Below are positions 8,728-16,918 of a DNA stretch of 64,000 nt, piece by piece. The stretch lies in contig OZ252290.1 in NCBI GenBank assembly GCA_965250105.1, forward strand, positions 1,116,001-1,180,000, written 5' to 3'. The position numbers were made by a program, and so were the translations under genes. The notes beneath the pieces were generated by a model. It did no database searches. It was not told the origin of the DNA and saw only the letters and a list, made by a program, of their open reading frames with translations. Position 1 is the stretch's first letter, and the number at the start of each line of letters is the position of its first letter. This DNA comes from JBCBSK01 sp965250105 (GTDB taxonomy: Bacteria; Pseudomonadota; Alphaproteobacteria; Rhizobiales; Tepidamorphaceae).

Positions 8728-8769
8728 CAAAGCGCATCCGGTGACCCCTGGTTCAGCGGATGCGCTTTG
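8728..8769. repeat. inverted repeat with 13-bp perfect arms (tctC-tctB gap)
   Basis: CAAAGCGCATCCG at 8728-8740 and its exact reverse complement at 8757-8769, with a 16-base loop. It stands immediately before a second inverted repeat. Compact paired hairpins of this look, ending in a CTAGAGCA-like motif, are dispersed intergenic repeats in many alphaproteobacteria. Here it could also set the tctC:tctB expression ratio by stabilising or attenuating the transcript. Confidence 0.65.
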
Positions 8770-8785
8770 ATCCATTGATCTTTCA

Positions 8786-8827
8786 CAGTTCCAGACGCGA
8801 AACCGGCTGCCACTTTCGCTGGAACTG
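8786..8827. repeat. inverted repeat with nested arms (tctC-tctB gap)
   Basis: CAGTTCCAG at 8786-8794 pairs with CTGGAACTG at 8819-8827, and inside it GCGAAA at 8797-8802 pairs with TTTCGC at 8814-8819. The element is followed by CTCTAGG. Together with the repeat at 8728-8769 it fills most of the gap between tctC and tctB. It probably belongs to a dispersed genomic repeat family; short CTAGAGCAG-like fragments also occur near 6530. Confidence 0.6.
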
Positions 8828-8853
8828 CTCTAGGTCGTGGTGACCCCGGGGGA

Positions 8854-9843
8854 TCATTCGATCGCGCCGACCTGACGCAGCACGACCTGGAACCCGTTCT
8901 TGGTATTGACCAGGAACTCGCGGAAGTCGTCGCCATAGAGCACGGTCGGTGTCAGCGTGTTGCTTGAGATATACTCCGCCCATTCCGGGGTCTCGACGAC
9001 CTCCTGCATCGTGCCGATCCACCATTCCTGCGCTTCCGGCGGCGCATCGGGAGGGAGGATCAGGCCGCGCGGCATGGACACGCCGATGTCGTAGCCGATC
9101 TCGCCCATGGTCGGCACGCCTTCCAGGGCCGCCGGCGTGGTCTGGCCGGAGAAGACGAGCGGCCGCAGATCGCCTGATTCAATCAGACCGAGGATCTCGC
9201 CGGGATTGCCGACCATGGCGTCGAGGGCATCCGACAGAAGCGCGGTCGTCTGTTCGGACATCGAGTTGAACGAGACATAGTCAAACTCGAAGCCGGCCTT
9301 TTCGGCGAACAGCGTCGGCACGATGAAGTCGACATTGACCGATCCGGTGCCGCCGATATTGACCGGGCTTTCCTTGGCGCGCTCGATGAACTCCTCGATA
9401 GTCTCGATGTCGGAATCGCCGTTGACGACGAGCACGAGGTCATCGGTCGCGAGCAGCGCCACCGGCGTGAAGTCTTCCGGCTGCCAGGGCGTGTCGGCCT
9501 GTAGCGGCGTCGTCACGAAGCTGCCCGACGTGGTCGAGATGCCGTAGCCCGACCCCGCCTGGCCGTAGAGATAGCCCCAGCCGACGGCGCCCGAACCGCC
9601 GGCGCGGTTTTCGGCGGAAATCTCGCCCGGATAGAGATCATACTTGTTGAGGATCTCGATGATGCTGCGGGCCATGATGTCGTTGCCGCCGCCGGGACCG
9701 AACGCGATCGTCCAGTCGAGCGTCTCGTCGGGCGAGGGGTAGTCCTCGGCGAGCGCCGGCCCGGCCAAAGCGAATGGCATGGCCATGGCGGCGGCGAAAA
9801 GGGCCGCCTTGAAGCCCGTGCGATGTGTGTTGATTGGGTGCAT
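8854..9843 (-). CDS. tctC: tripartite tricarboxylate transporter periplasmic binding protein TctC (Bug family)
   Basis: 329 residues from the ATG at 9843, six bases after GGGAGG; an ATG at 9849 touches the ribosome site. A signal peptide spans about residues 1-27 (cleavage near ALA-ED). FGPGGGNDIMAR near 45-56 is the ligand-binding beta-strand signature of the Bug family (PF03401), and GYLYGQAGSGYG follows. The protein binds an organic anion in the periplasm and presents it to TctAB. First gene of the tctCBA unit and divergent from a dehydrogenase-like gene cluster, whose products may process the imported acid. Confidence 0.92.
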   Translation of the reverse strand: MHPINTHRTGFKAALFAAAMAMPFALAGPALAEDYPSPDETLDWTIAFGPGGGNDIMARSIIEILNKYDLYPGEISAENRAGGSGAVGWGYLYGQAGSGYGISTTSGSFVTTPLQADTPWQPEDFTPVALLATDDLVLVVNGDSDIETIEEFIERAKESPVNIGGTGSVNVDFIVPTLFAEKAGFEFDYVSFNSMSEQTTALLSDALDAMVGNPGEILGLIESGDLRPLVFSGQTTPAALEGVPTMGEIGYDIGVSMPRGLILPPDAPPEAQEWWIGTMQEVVETPEWAEYISSNTLTPTVLYGDDFREFLVNTKNGFQVVLRQVGAIE

Positions 9844-9849
9844 GATCAT

Positions 9850-10261
9850 CCTCCCTTGTGTCAGCTGAAAATGCGGGCCTCTTGCTTCTCCCGGCGATGG
9901 CCCGCCGATCTTGCGTCCTGTCGCTTGCATTGCGTCCGGCGCGGGTCTGGTCCTCGTCTTAGCGTCGTGCCTTTTGCCCGGCATTTGGCATCATCGCGGT
10001 CGGCGTCATCATGGACCGGGGTCCGAGCACTGTCCCTACCCGCGCGCCTGATCCGTTGGCATCACGACACGCCAAAGATTGTCGATTGTCAACATTTTTT
10101 TGTTGAACGATGATGGTCGGAACGCTACCGATGAAATGCCGCGCCGCCAAGCGTCCGGGCCTCCGGGACCGGCCGCCGCGCGCGAGAGCCGGCAAGGCCT
10201 CGAAAAACCAGAACTTGAAAAACCACAGCTCCAGAGCTTCAGAACCGGGAGGATCGCAGGC
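9850..10261. other. divergent promoter region (about 410 bases)
   Basis: Lies between tctC (minus) and the short-chain dehydrogenase-like gene (plus). It contains the TCAACA inverted repeat listed separately. Open frames crossing it have no family features. No RNA gene is recognised. Confidence 0.5.
10089..10106. promoter_or_regulatory. candidate GntR-type operator (TCAACA-N6-TGTTGA)
   Basis: A perfect 6-bp inverted repeat separated by six T residues, in the divergent gap between tctC and the dehydrogenase-like operon. The same TCAACA half-site is repeated in the promoter of the CoA-transferase gene beside the GntR regulator at 16919-17617. This suggests that one GntR regulator controls both loci. 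Function is inferred. Confidence 0.45.
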
Positions 10262-10264
10262 GTG

Positions 10265-11005
10265 ATGACGGGACAGGCGCTCACGGGCCGCACCGCCTTC
10301 ATCTCCGGATCCGGCCGGAACATCGGCCGGGCCATCGCCGTCCGGCTGGCTCAGGCCGGCGCGGATGTCGTCGTCAACGGGTCGCGCGACAAGGATGCCT
10401 GCGCGGAAACAGCGGACCTGGTGCGCGAGACAGGCCGCGAGGCGCTGGTCGCCATGGGCGATATGAGCAGCGCCGGCGATATCGAGCGGATCGCGAATCT
10501 GGCCCTCGAACGGTTCGGCCGCATCGACATCGTGGTCAACAATGCCGCGCGACGCCCCCACAAGCCCTTCCTCGACATGACCGACAACGACTGGAACGCG
10601 GTGGTCGATGTCGCGCTCACGGGGTCGTTCCGCACCACGAAGGCGTTCCTGCCGGGCATGGTGGAGAATGGCTGGGGCCGGATCATCAACTTCGCCGGCA
10701 TGAAGGCGATACGCGGCTATTTCGAAGGCGCGCCGATCTCGGCGGCCAAGCACGGCGTCTGGGGGCTGACGAAAGCGCTGTCGCGGGAATTCGCCGGCAA
10801 GGGAATCACCGCGAATGTCGTGTCGCCGGGCCAGATCCGGGGTGACGGCGCGACCGAGGACGACCCCAAGCGCACGGCCTCGATCCCCGCCGGCGTGATG
10901 GGGCGGTCCGCCGACATCGCCGCCACCGTCGCCTTCCTGGCCTCCCCCGAGGCGCGGTTCATCACCGGCCAGATCGTCGCCGTGAACGGCGGGGAGGAGA
11001 CCTAG
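10265..11005 (+). CDS. short-chain dehydrogenase/reductase-fold protein with altered active site
   Basis: 246 residues from the ATG at 10265 (a GTG at 10262 is in frame; GGGAGG lies at 10247-10252). The Rossmann motif SGSGRNIGR spans 14-22 and NNAA 92-95, so NAD(P) binding is expected. The catalytic positions are unusual: where SDR enzymes have Ser and Tyr-x-x-x-Lys, this protein has Gly145 and Ile158-x-x-x-Lys162. Ordinary Tyr-based hydride-transfer chemistry is therefore doubtful. It heads a plus-strand run with an AbrB-type membrane protein, an enolase-superfamily protein and an FAD oxidoreductase. Confidence 0.85.
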   Translation: MTGQALTGRTAFISGSGRNIGRAIAVRLAQAGADVVVNGSRDKDACAETADLVRETGREALVAMGDMSSAGDIERIANLALERFGRIDIVVNNAARRPHKPFLDMTDNDWNAVVDVALTGSFRTTKAFLPGMVENGWGRIINFAGMKAIRGYFEGAPISAAKHGVWGLTKALSREFAGKGITANVVSPGQIRGDGATEDDPKRTASIPAGVMGRSADIAATVAFLASPEARFITGQIVAVNGGEET

Positions 11006-11039
11006 GCTTCGTGACCCGGTGCAGCCAGGAGGCCGACCG

Positions 11040-12092
11040 GTGACAGTGTCATCGGATCTCAGGAACAAGACGGCGACCTTGGCGCTCGGTTGCTTCGGCG
11101 CCGCGGCCTTCTGGGCGATCGGAGTGCCCCTGCCCTTCCTGTTCGGCCCGCTCTTTGCCTGCCTGATCGCCGCGCTGGCACGCTTTCCCGTGTCGAGCCC
11201 GAAGTTTCTCGGCAAGATCATGCGCATCGTGCTCGGCGTGGCCATCGGCGCCTCGATTACGCCGGAGGTCGTCGACCGCCTGCCCCAGATGGCCACCTCG
11301 CTCATGCTGGTTCCGCTGTCGGTTCTCGTCATCGCCCTTGTCGGCGTCCCCTTCTTCCGGCGCGTCCACGGCTTCGATCCCGTGACGGCCTGGTATGCGG
11401 CCATGCCGGGCGGCCTGCCGGAGATGGTGGCCTTCGGCGAGGAGGCGGGCGCGAATGTGCGCGCGCTGACGCTGATCCATGCCACCCGTCTCCTGCTCAT
11501 CGTCCTGATCGCGCCGATCATCCTGACACAGCTCTTTGGCGCCGACCTCGACCAGCCGATCGGCGACCCGGCGGCGAGCCTGCCCTTGCATGAAATGCTG
11601 ATCATGGCGGTGGCGGCGGTCGCGGGCTGGAAGATCGCCGAACGCATCGGCATGTTCGGCGCGACGATCCTCGGGCCGATGATCCTCGCCGCGATCCTGT
11701 CCCTGACCGGCGTCATCCATCACCGTCCGCCGGCAGAAGCCATCCTGGCGGCGCAGTTCTTCATCGGCGTCGGGCTCGGCGCCGGCTATGTGGGGGTGAC
11801 CGCGGGCGAGCTTCGGCGATATGTGATGGCGGGTGTGTTCTTTGTCTTCATCGTCGCGGCGATCGCGGCCGTGTTCGCCGAAACCGTCATCCTCTTGGGC
11901 CTCGCGCCCCCGATCGACGGCTTCCTCGCCTTCGCGCCCGCCGGACAGGCGGAAATGGCGATCATCGCCATCGTCGTCGGCGCGGATCTGGGCTATGTCG
12001 TCATTCACCATCTGGCGCGGGTCTTCCTGGTCATCACGGGCGCGCCGATCGCCGCGCGGCTTTTCGGCGTGACGCGGAAGGACAGGACATGA
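11040..12092 (+). CDS. AbrB-family inner-membrane protein
   Basis: 350 residues from the GTG at 11040, which has AGGAGG at 11027-11032; a GTG at 11019 lies before that site and is unlikely. About nine to ten hydrophobic segments in two similar halves, each with a GxxxGxxxP-type helix (FGPLFACLIAA and LGPMILAAIL). This is the AbrB/AmoA-like membrane family (PF05145), once annotated as ammonia monooxygenase, and most likely a transporter. It overlaps the next gene by four bases (ATGA), so the two are translationally coupled. The substrate is unknown, but the setting suggests an organic acid. Confidence 0.82.
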   Translation: MTVSSDLRNKTATLALGCFGAAAFWAIGVPLPFLFGPLFACLIAALARFPVSSPKFLGKIMRIVLGVAIGASITPEVVDRLPQMATSLMLVPLSVLVIALVGVPFFRRVHGFDPVTAWYAAMPGGLPEMVAFGEEAGANVRALTLIHATRLLLIVLIAPIILTQLFGADLDQPIGDPAASLPLHEMLIMAVAAVAGWKIAERIGMFGATILGPMILAAILSLTGVIHHRPPAEAILAAQFFIGVGLGAGYVGVTAGELRRYVMAGVFFVFIVAAIAAVFAETVILLGLAPPIDGFLAFAPAGQAEMAIIAIVVGADLGYVVIHHLARVFLVITGAPIAARLFGVTRKDRT

Positions 12093-13189
12093 CCGCGCCG
12101 TTGCGCATCACCGCGACCGTGCATCGTCCCGGCGCGATGCCGGGCGATCCCCTGCCCTATGCGGGACCCGACAGCTTCACCTTCGTTCGCGTTGTCGTCA
12201 AAGATGGCTCAGGCCTGCACGGCGAAGGCTTCACCGGCCGGTTTCTCGCCGCCCAGGTGGCGCATTTCATCAATCATGCGATTGCCGAAGCGCTGGCCGA
12301 CGGGATCACCGATCCCGGCGCCTTGATGAGCCGGTTCAATCCGCGGGCGATGACGGGCGTCGTCGTGTCGGGACTGTCGGCGGTCGAGATCGCGCTGACC
12401 GACCTCGAGGCGAAGCGCCAGGGGCTCAGTGTCGCCGAGATGCTGGGCGACCGGCGTCCGTCCGCGCCCGCCCATGTCACCTGCGGCTTTCCATCGCTCG
12501 ACATCGATGCCCTGGTCGCGGCCTGCGGGCAGGCGGTCGCGGATGGCGCCAGCGGGGTCAAGGTGCTGGTCGCCGCGCGCGGCCGGACGGTCGCCGAGGA
12601 CATAGCCCGCCTGACCGCCGTCCGCACTGCCATCGGCGACGCGGATCTGATCGCCGATGCCAATTGCGGCATGGACGAAGAGACGGCGCTAACCTTCGTT
12701 CGCGCGGCCGCCGGTCTCGATCTCGCCTGGCTGGAGGAACCCGTCCACGGCAATGACCGGCAGGCGCTGGCGCGGCTGTCGGCGATGAAGATCCTGCCGG
12801 TCGGCGCGGGCCAGATGGAACAGAGCGCCGACCGCTTCGCGCTTCTCGCGGACGCCGGCGTCGACGTGATCCAGCCCAATGCGGTCTTCGCCGGCGGTTT
12901 CGGCGCGGCAATCACCGCTGCCCGTGCGGCGCTATCCTCTGGCTGCCGGATCTCGCCGGCCGGCGGCTGGGATCTCGTCAATCTGCACTGGATGTGCGGC
13001 GCCATGAGCGACGGCGCGGTCGAGTTGCATCGCGGGCAGGACCGCATCGCCCGCCTGCTGCTGGGCGACCGGCCAGCCCTTGTCGACGGATCACTGCACG
13101 TGCCGGACCGCCCGGGTCTCGGCCTGTGCCCGGACGAAGACGCGCTGGCCCATTGCCGGCTGCCGGTCCCCGGCGACGGGATTGGATAG
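12089..13189 (+). CDS. mandelate racemase/enolase superfamily protein
   Basis: 366 residues. The N-terminal capping domain (about 1-125) and (beta/alpha)7 barrel are recognisable, with Lys158 in GVKVLV, Asp190 in ADANCG and Glu216/217 in WLEEPV. Later ligands differ from the textbook: the third metal ligand region reads GAGQ (Gln242 for Glu), the strand-six IQPD is IQPN264, and the usual PH of strand seven is SPAGGW at 289-294. GAGQ variants are known in sugar-acid subfamilies, but loss of the His/Asp dyad would change the chemistry. The family abstracts a proton alpha to a carboxylate (dehydratases, racemases). Coupled to the AbrB-family gene. Confidence 0.82.
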   Translation: MTAPLRITATVHRPGAMPGDPLPYAGPDSFTFVRVVVKDGSGLHGEGFTGRFLAAQVAHFINHAIAEALADGITDPGALMSRFNPRAMTGVVVSGLSAVEIALTDLEAKRQGLSVAEMLGDRRPSAPAHVTCGFPSLDIDALVAACGQAVADGASGVKVLVAARGRTVAEDIARLTAVRTAIGDADLIADANCGMDEETALTFVRAAAGLDLAWLEEPVHGNDRQALARLSAMKILPVGAGQMEQSADRFALLADAGVDVIQPNAVFAGGFGAAITAARAALSSGCRISPAGGWDLVNLHWMCGAMSDGAVELHRGQDRIARLLLGDRPALVDGSLHVPDRPGLGLCPDEDALAHCRLPVPGDGIG

Positions 13190-13198
13190 GAGAACGGC

Positions 13199-14329
13199 AT
13201 GAGCGACTGGGACTTCGACACCGTCGTCATCGGGGCCGGCGCGATCGGCATGGCCGTGGCGGCGGCGCTCGCCGCGCGGGGACAGTCGGTGCTCGTCCTC
13301 GAAGCGGCGGGCCATCCCGGCGAGGGCACGAGTTCGCGCAACAGCGAGGTGATCCATGCCGGGCTCTACTACCCGACCGGCAGCCTGAAGCACCGGCTGT
13401 GCGTCGCCGGCCGCCGCATGCTCTACGCCTTCATGGACCGCACCCATGTCGGCTACAGAAAATGCGGCAAGCTGATCGTCGCGACCGATACGGCCGAAGA
13501 AGAAAGGCTCGCCGAGATCTTCAGGCTCGGCACCGAGAACGGGGTCGAGGGGCTCAGAACGCTGTCGCGCAAAGAAAGCGCCGATCTCGAACCCGACGTC
13601 TCGGCCAGCGCCGCCCTGCTATCGCCCGAGACGGGGATATTCGACAGCCACACCTATCTCGTCAGGCTCCTGACGATCGTCGAGGACCATGGCGGCCTTC
13701 TGGCGCTTCACACGCCCTTCGCCGGCGCGGAGGTGACCGGCACCGGTTTCGCGATCCGTACAGGCGGCGATGACCCGACAACCATCACGGCACGGCGGCT
13801 CGTGAATTCGGCCGGCCTGTCGGCGGCCGAGGCCGCGCGCCGGATCGACGGCATGCCGCAAGACGCCATACCGGAACAATGGCTGGCCAAGGGCTGCTAT
13901 TTCCGCCTGTCCGGCCGGTCGCCCTTCTCGCACCTCATCTATCCGGTACCGGTCGATGGCGGGCTCGGCGTGCACGCGACGCTCGACCTCGGCGGATCGA
14001 CGCGCTTCGGCCCCGATGTCGAGTGGCTGCCGCGCGGGACGACGCCCGGCGATGTCGACTACGACGTCGCGCCCGAACGCGTCGACGCGTTCACGCGATC
14101 GATCCGCCGTTACTGGCCTTCCCTGCCCGAGGGACGGCTCGAACCGGACTATAGCGGCGTGCGGCCGAAGCTGCGCGGACCGGGCGAGGGGTTCTTCGAC
14201 TTCGACATCCAGACCGACGCGCGCCATGGCCTCCCCGGCCTCGTCAATCTCTTCGGCTTCGAGAGCCCCGGCCTGACCGCCTCGCTGGCGATCGGCGAGG
14301 CGGTGGCGGAAGCGCTTGGCGGCGTCTGA
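13199..14329 (+). CDS. FAD-dependent oxidoreductase, L-2-hydroxyglutarate oxidase-like (DAO family)
   Basis: 376 residues. An N-terminal dinucleotide-binding motif VIGAGAIGMAVA (10-21) and an acidic strand end at VLVLEAA are followed by SSRNSEVIHAGLYYP (about 46-60), the block typical of LhgO/L2HGDH-type 2-hydroxyacid oxidases. The C-terminal substrate domain ends in FGFESPGLTASLAIGEAV, the second FAD-contact motif. It probably oxidises an alpha-hydroxyacid to a 2-oxoacid, passing electrons to oxygen or quinone. It starts 9 bases after the enolase-superfamily gene and is convergent with the DapA-like gene, only 15 bases away. Confidence 0.88.
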   Translation: MSDWDFDTVVIGAGAIGMAVAAALAARGQSVLVLEAAGHPGEGTSSRNSEVIHAGLYYPTGSLKHRLCVAGRRMLYAFMDRTHVGYRKCGKLIVATDTAEEERLAEIFRLGTENGVEGLRTLSRKESADLEPDVSASAALLSPETGIFDSHTYLVRLLTIVEDHGGLLALHTPFAGAEVTGTGFAIRTGGDDPTTITARRLVNSAGLSAAEAARRIDGMPQDAIPEQWLAKGCYFRLSGRSPFSHLIYPVPVDGGLGVHATLDLGGSTRFGPDVEWLPRGTTPGDVDYDVAPERVDAFTRSIRRYWPSLPEGRLEPDYSGVRPKLRGPGEGFFDFDIQTDARHGLPGLVNLFGFESPGLTASLAIGEAVAEALGGV

Positions 14330-14344
14330 CGGCAGCTTCCGCGC

Positions 14345-15292
14345 TCAAGCGTCGGCAAGGTCGCGCGCGATGTCGAAGCCCGTTTCCTCGCGCAGTTTTT
14401 CGGCCAGTTCGCGCCCGCGCGCCTCGCTCAGCGGTTCGAGCGGCGGGCGGACATTGGCCCAGCGCCCATCGCCGCCACGCAACGCGAGAAGCCGTTTCTG
14501 GGCGGGAATCGGCGCATAGTCCTGGACGATGAGGCGCAGCTTGCGCACCGCCTCGAAGGCCTTGCGGGCGTCTTCAGTCCTGCCGTCGCGATAGAGACGG
14601 ACGACCTCCGCGATACCCCCGGTGTTGACGTTCGCCGTCGCCGTGATGCAGCCCGGCCCGCCAAGTTCCAACGCCTCGAACAAGGGGAGTTCCGAGCCGG
14701 GATAGACGGCGAGACCCTCGATATCGAACAGCGCGCGGGTGTTCTCCCAATCGCCGGACGAATCCTTGATGCCGACGATCTGATCGGGGAAATCGGCCTT
14801 GAGCCGCCGCACCAGCGGGATGCTGAGCGGCACGCCGGAGACCTGCGGGATGTGGTAGAGATAGATCGCGAGATCGCCGTCGCGGGCGACCCTCTCGATC
14901 AGCTCGGCGAAATAGCGGTGCAACCCCTCGTCCGAGACCCCCTTGAAATAGAACGGCGGCAGGATCATCGCGCCGGCACAACCCATTTCGACCACGCGGC
15001 GCGTCAGATCGGCCGTTTCGGGCAGGTTGGTCAGACCGGTGCCGGGGATCAGCTTGGCCGGATCGACGCCATTGGCGATGAGATGGTCGAGAAGCGCGAT
15101 CCGCTCGGCGGTCGAGACCGACAGCGCTTCGCCGGTGGTGCCGAACGGAGCGAGCGCCGCGCAGCCGTCCTGCAACAGGCGCCGGACATTGTCGAGATAG
15201 AGGTCCTTGGCGATCGACAGATCATCCTCGAACGGGGTCAGATTGGGGGCGATCACGCCTGGGGCGATCGCCTGTCGCACGGCATTCGGCAC
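14345..15292 (-). CDS. DapA-family (dihydrodipicolinate synthase-like) aldolase/lyase
   Basis: 315 residues. GTTGE at 51-55 binds the carboxylate of a 2-oxoacid, Tyr146 in YLYHIP is the proton relay, and Lys176 in GIKDSSGD is the Schiff-base lysine of this class I aldolase barrel. Members condense or cleave pyruvate-containing compounds (2-keto-3-deoxy sugar acids, 4-hydroxy-2-oxoglutarate) or dehydrate them. It follows the malonyl-CoA synthetase gene by 65 bases in the GntR-led operon, and the neighbouring 2-hydroxyacid oxidase could supply its 2-oxoacid. True lysine biosynthesis is unlikely in this context. Confidence 0.88.
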   Translation of the reverse strand: MPNAVRQAIAPGVIAPNLTPFEDDLSIAKDLYLDNVRRLLQDGCAALAPFGTTGEALSVSTAERIALLDHLIANGVDPAKLIPGTGLTNLPETADLTRRVVEMGCAGAMILPPFYFKGVSDEGLHRYFAELIERVARDGDLAIYLYHIPQVSGVPLSIPLVRRLKADFPDQIVGIKDSSGDWENTRALFDIEGLAVYPGSELPLFEALELGGPGCITATANVNTGGIAEVVRLYRDGRTEDARKAFEAVRKLRLIVQDYAPIPAQKRLLALRGGDGRWANVRPPLEPLSEARGRELAEKLREETGFDIARDLADA

Positions 15293-15357
15293 ATTCGGCT
15301 CCTATCGGTCTGTTCGGATAACGGGGGGGCTTTCTAGAGGATCAGCGGCCGAAGCCG

Positions 15358-16881
15358 TCAGCCGGCGACCGGCTGGAAGACATCCGCATAGTCCTCGCGC
15401 AGCGCGTTCTTCTGGACCTTGCCCATGGTGTTTCGCGGCAGCGCCTTGACGATCTCGAACCGGCGCGGGCGCTTGAAGCCCGCCAGATCGCGGCGCACGG
15501 CGCTTTCGATCTCCGCGACATCGATCGTCGCCCCGTTCTCGGCGACGAGAACCGCCACGACGCTTTCGCCGAAATCAGGATGCGGCGCGCCGACGACGGC
15601 GCTTTCGAGAACGCCCGGCTGCGCGTCGAGGAAGATCTCGATCTCCTTGGGATAGATATTGTAGCCGCCCGAGATGATGAGATCCTTGCCCCGCCCGACG
15701 ATGTGGACGTAGCCGTCCGCGTCGATCCGCGCGAGATCGCCGGTGATGAAGAACCCGTCTTCGAGAAGCTCTTCCCGGGTCTTGTCCGGCATCCGCCAAT
15801 AGCCTCGAAAGACGTTCGGGCCGCGCACATGGAGAACACCGATCTCGCCGGTCCCGACCGTCTTGCCGGTCTCCGGATCGACGACCTTGACCTCGACATC
15901 CGGCAATGGAAACCCGACCGTGCCCGCGCGCCGCTCGCCGTCATAGGGGTTCGACGTGTTCATGCTGGTCTCGGTCATGCCGTAGCGTTCCAGAATGCGA
16001 TGGCCGGTGCGCGCCTCGAACCGCTCATGGGTCTCGGCCAGGAGCGGCGCCGAGCCCGACACGAAGAGCCGCATATGCGCGACGAGATCGCGGGTGAAAC
16101 GCGGATCGTCGAGAAGCCGGGTGTAGAACGTCGGCACGCCCATCATGGTTGTCGCGCCGGGCAGGCCAGCGAGTACCGCGTCGATGTCGAATTTCGGCAG
16201 GAAGATCATCGAACCACCGGCGAGAAGAGAGACATTCGACGCCACGAACAGCCCGTGGGCGTGAAAGATCGGCAAGGCATGGAGGAGGACGTCGTCCGGC
16301 CCGAAGCGCCAGGCCTGAACAAGCGACCTTGCATTCGACAACAGGTTCGCTTGGCTGAGCATCGCGCCCTTCGACCGGCCCGTCGTGCCGGAGGTGTAGA
16401 GGAGCGCCGCGATGTCGTCGGCGTCCCTGTCCACGGGCTGGAAATCGGCGCTCTGGCGCGCGGCCAGATCCGCGAAGCCGCCGCGCCCGTCGGCATCGAG
16501 CGTCTGTAGCGTGCAGCCATGGGACCGCGCGATCGGCTCCATCTCGGCGCGTTCGCCGGGATCGCAGACGAAAAGGGTCGCCGCGCTGTCGCCGACGAAA
16601 TAGTCGAGTTCGGCCGGCGTATAGGCCGTGTTCAGCGGCAGGAAGACAGCGCCCGATTTGAGGCTCGCCGCATAGAGCGCCAACGCGGCGGCCGATTTCT
16701 CGACATGGACCGCCACCCGGTCGCCCGGCGCGACGCCGATGGCCCCGAGTGCATTGGCCATGCGCGATGTCGTCTCGAGAAACTGCTTGCGGGTGATCGA
16801 GGTGCCGTCGGGCAGATGCAGGAAGACCGCCTCGCTTTGCTCATGAGGAGCGAACAGCGCGTCATAGAGCGGGTTTGCCAT
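15358..16881 (-). CDS. matB: malonyl-CoA synthetase-like acyl-CoA ligase
   Basis: 507 residues, the normal MatB length. The ANL-superfamily P-loop LLYTSGTTGRSKGAM lies at about 164-178, the A5 motif ERYGMTETSMN near 300, the A7 ITGDLARID near 385, and the A10 lysine in NTMGKVQKNALRE near the C-terminus. It activates a carboxylic acid with ATP and CoA through an acyl-adenylate. The best family match from sequence character is malonyl-CoA synthetase (LPIFHAHGL and SGSAPL blocks), but a methylmalonate or other short dicarboxylate is also possible. It lies 37 bases after the GntR gene in the same operon. Confidence 0.85.
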   Translation of the reverse strand: MANPLYDALFAPHEQSEAVFLHLPDGTSITRKQFLETTSRMANALGAIGVAPGDRVAVHVEKSAAALALYAASLKSGAVFLPLNTAYTPAELDYFVGDSAATLFVCDPGERAEMEPIARSHGCTLQTLDADGRGGFADLAARQSADFQPVDRDADDIAALLYTSGTTGRSKGAMLSQANLLSNARSLVQAWRFGPDDVLLHALPIFHAHGLFVASNVSLLAGGSMIFLPKFDIDAVLAGLPGATTMMGVPTFYTRLLDDPRFTRDLVAHMRLFVSGSAPLLAETHERFEARTGHRILERYGMTETSMNTSNPYDGERRAGTVGFPLPDVEVKVVDPETGKTVGTGEIGVLHVRGPNVFRGYWRMPDKTREELLEDGFFITGDLARIDADGYVHIVGRGKDLIISGGYNIYPKEIEIFLDAQPGVLESAVVGAPHPDFGESVVAVLVAENGATIDVAEIESAVRRDLAGFKRPRRFEIVKALPRNTMGKVQKNALREDYADVFQPVAG

Positions 16882-16918
16882 CGTGCCTTCGTCTTCTTCG
16901 TTTTTCGGCGCGCCGGCG

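Noticed and set aside
9959..11716. Minus-strand open frame of 585 codons opposite the dehydrogenase and AbrB-family genes
   Set aside because: Low-complexity, Arg/Ser-rich translation without motifs; the plus strand has clear genes with ribosome sites.
14345..15292. True DapA of lysine biosynthesis
   Set aside because: Catalytic residues fit the superfamily, but the gene is inside a GntR-controlled catabolic operon with malonyl-CoA synthetase, so a catabolic aldolase or lyase is more likely.
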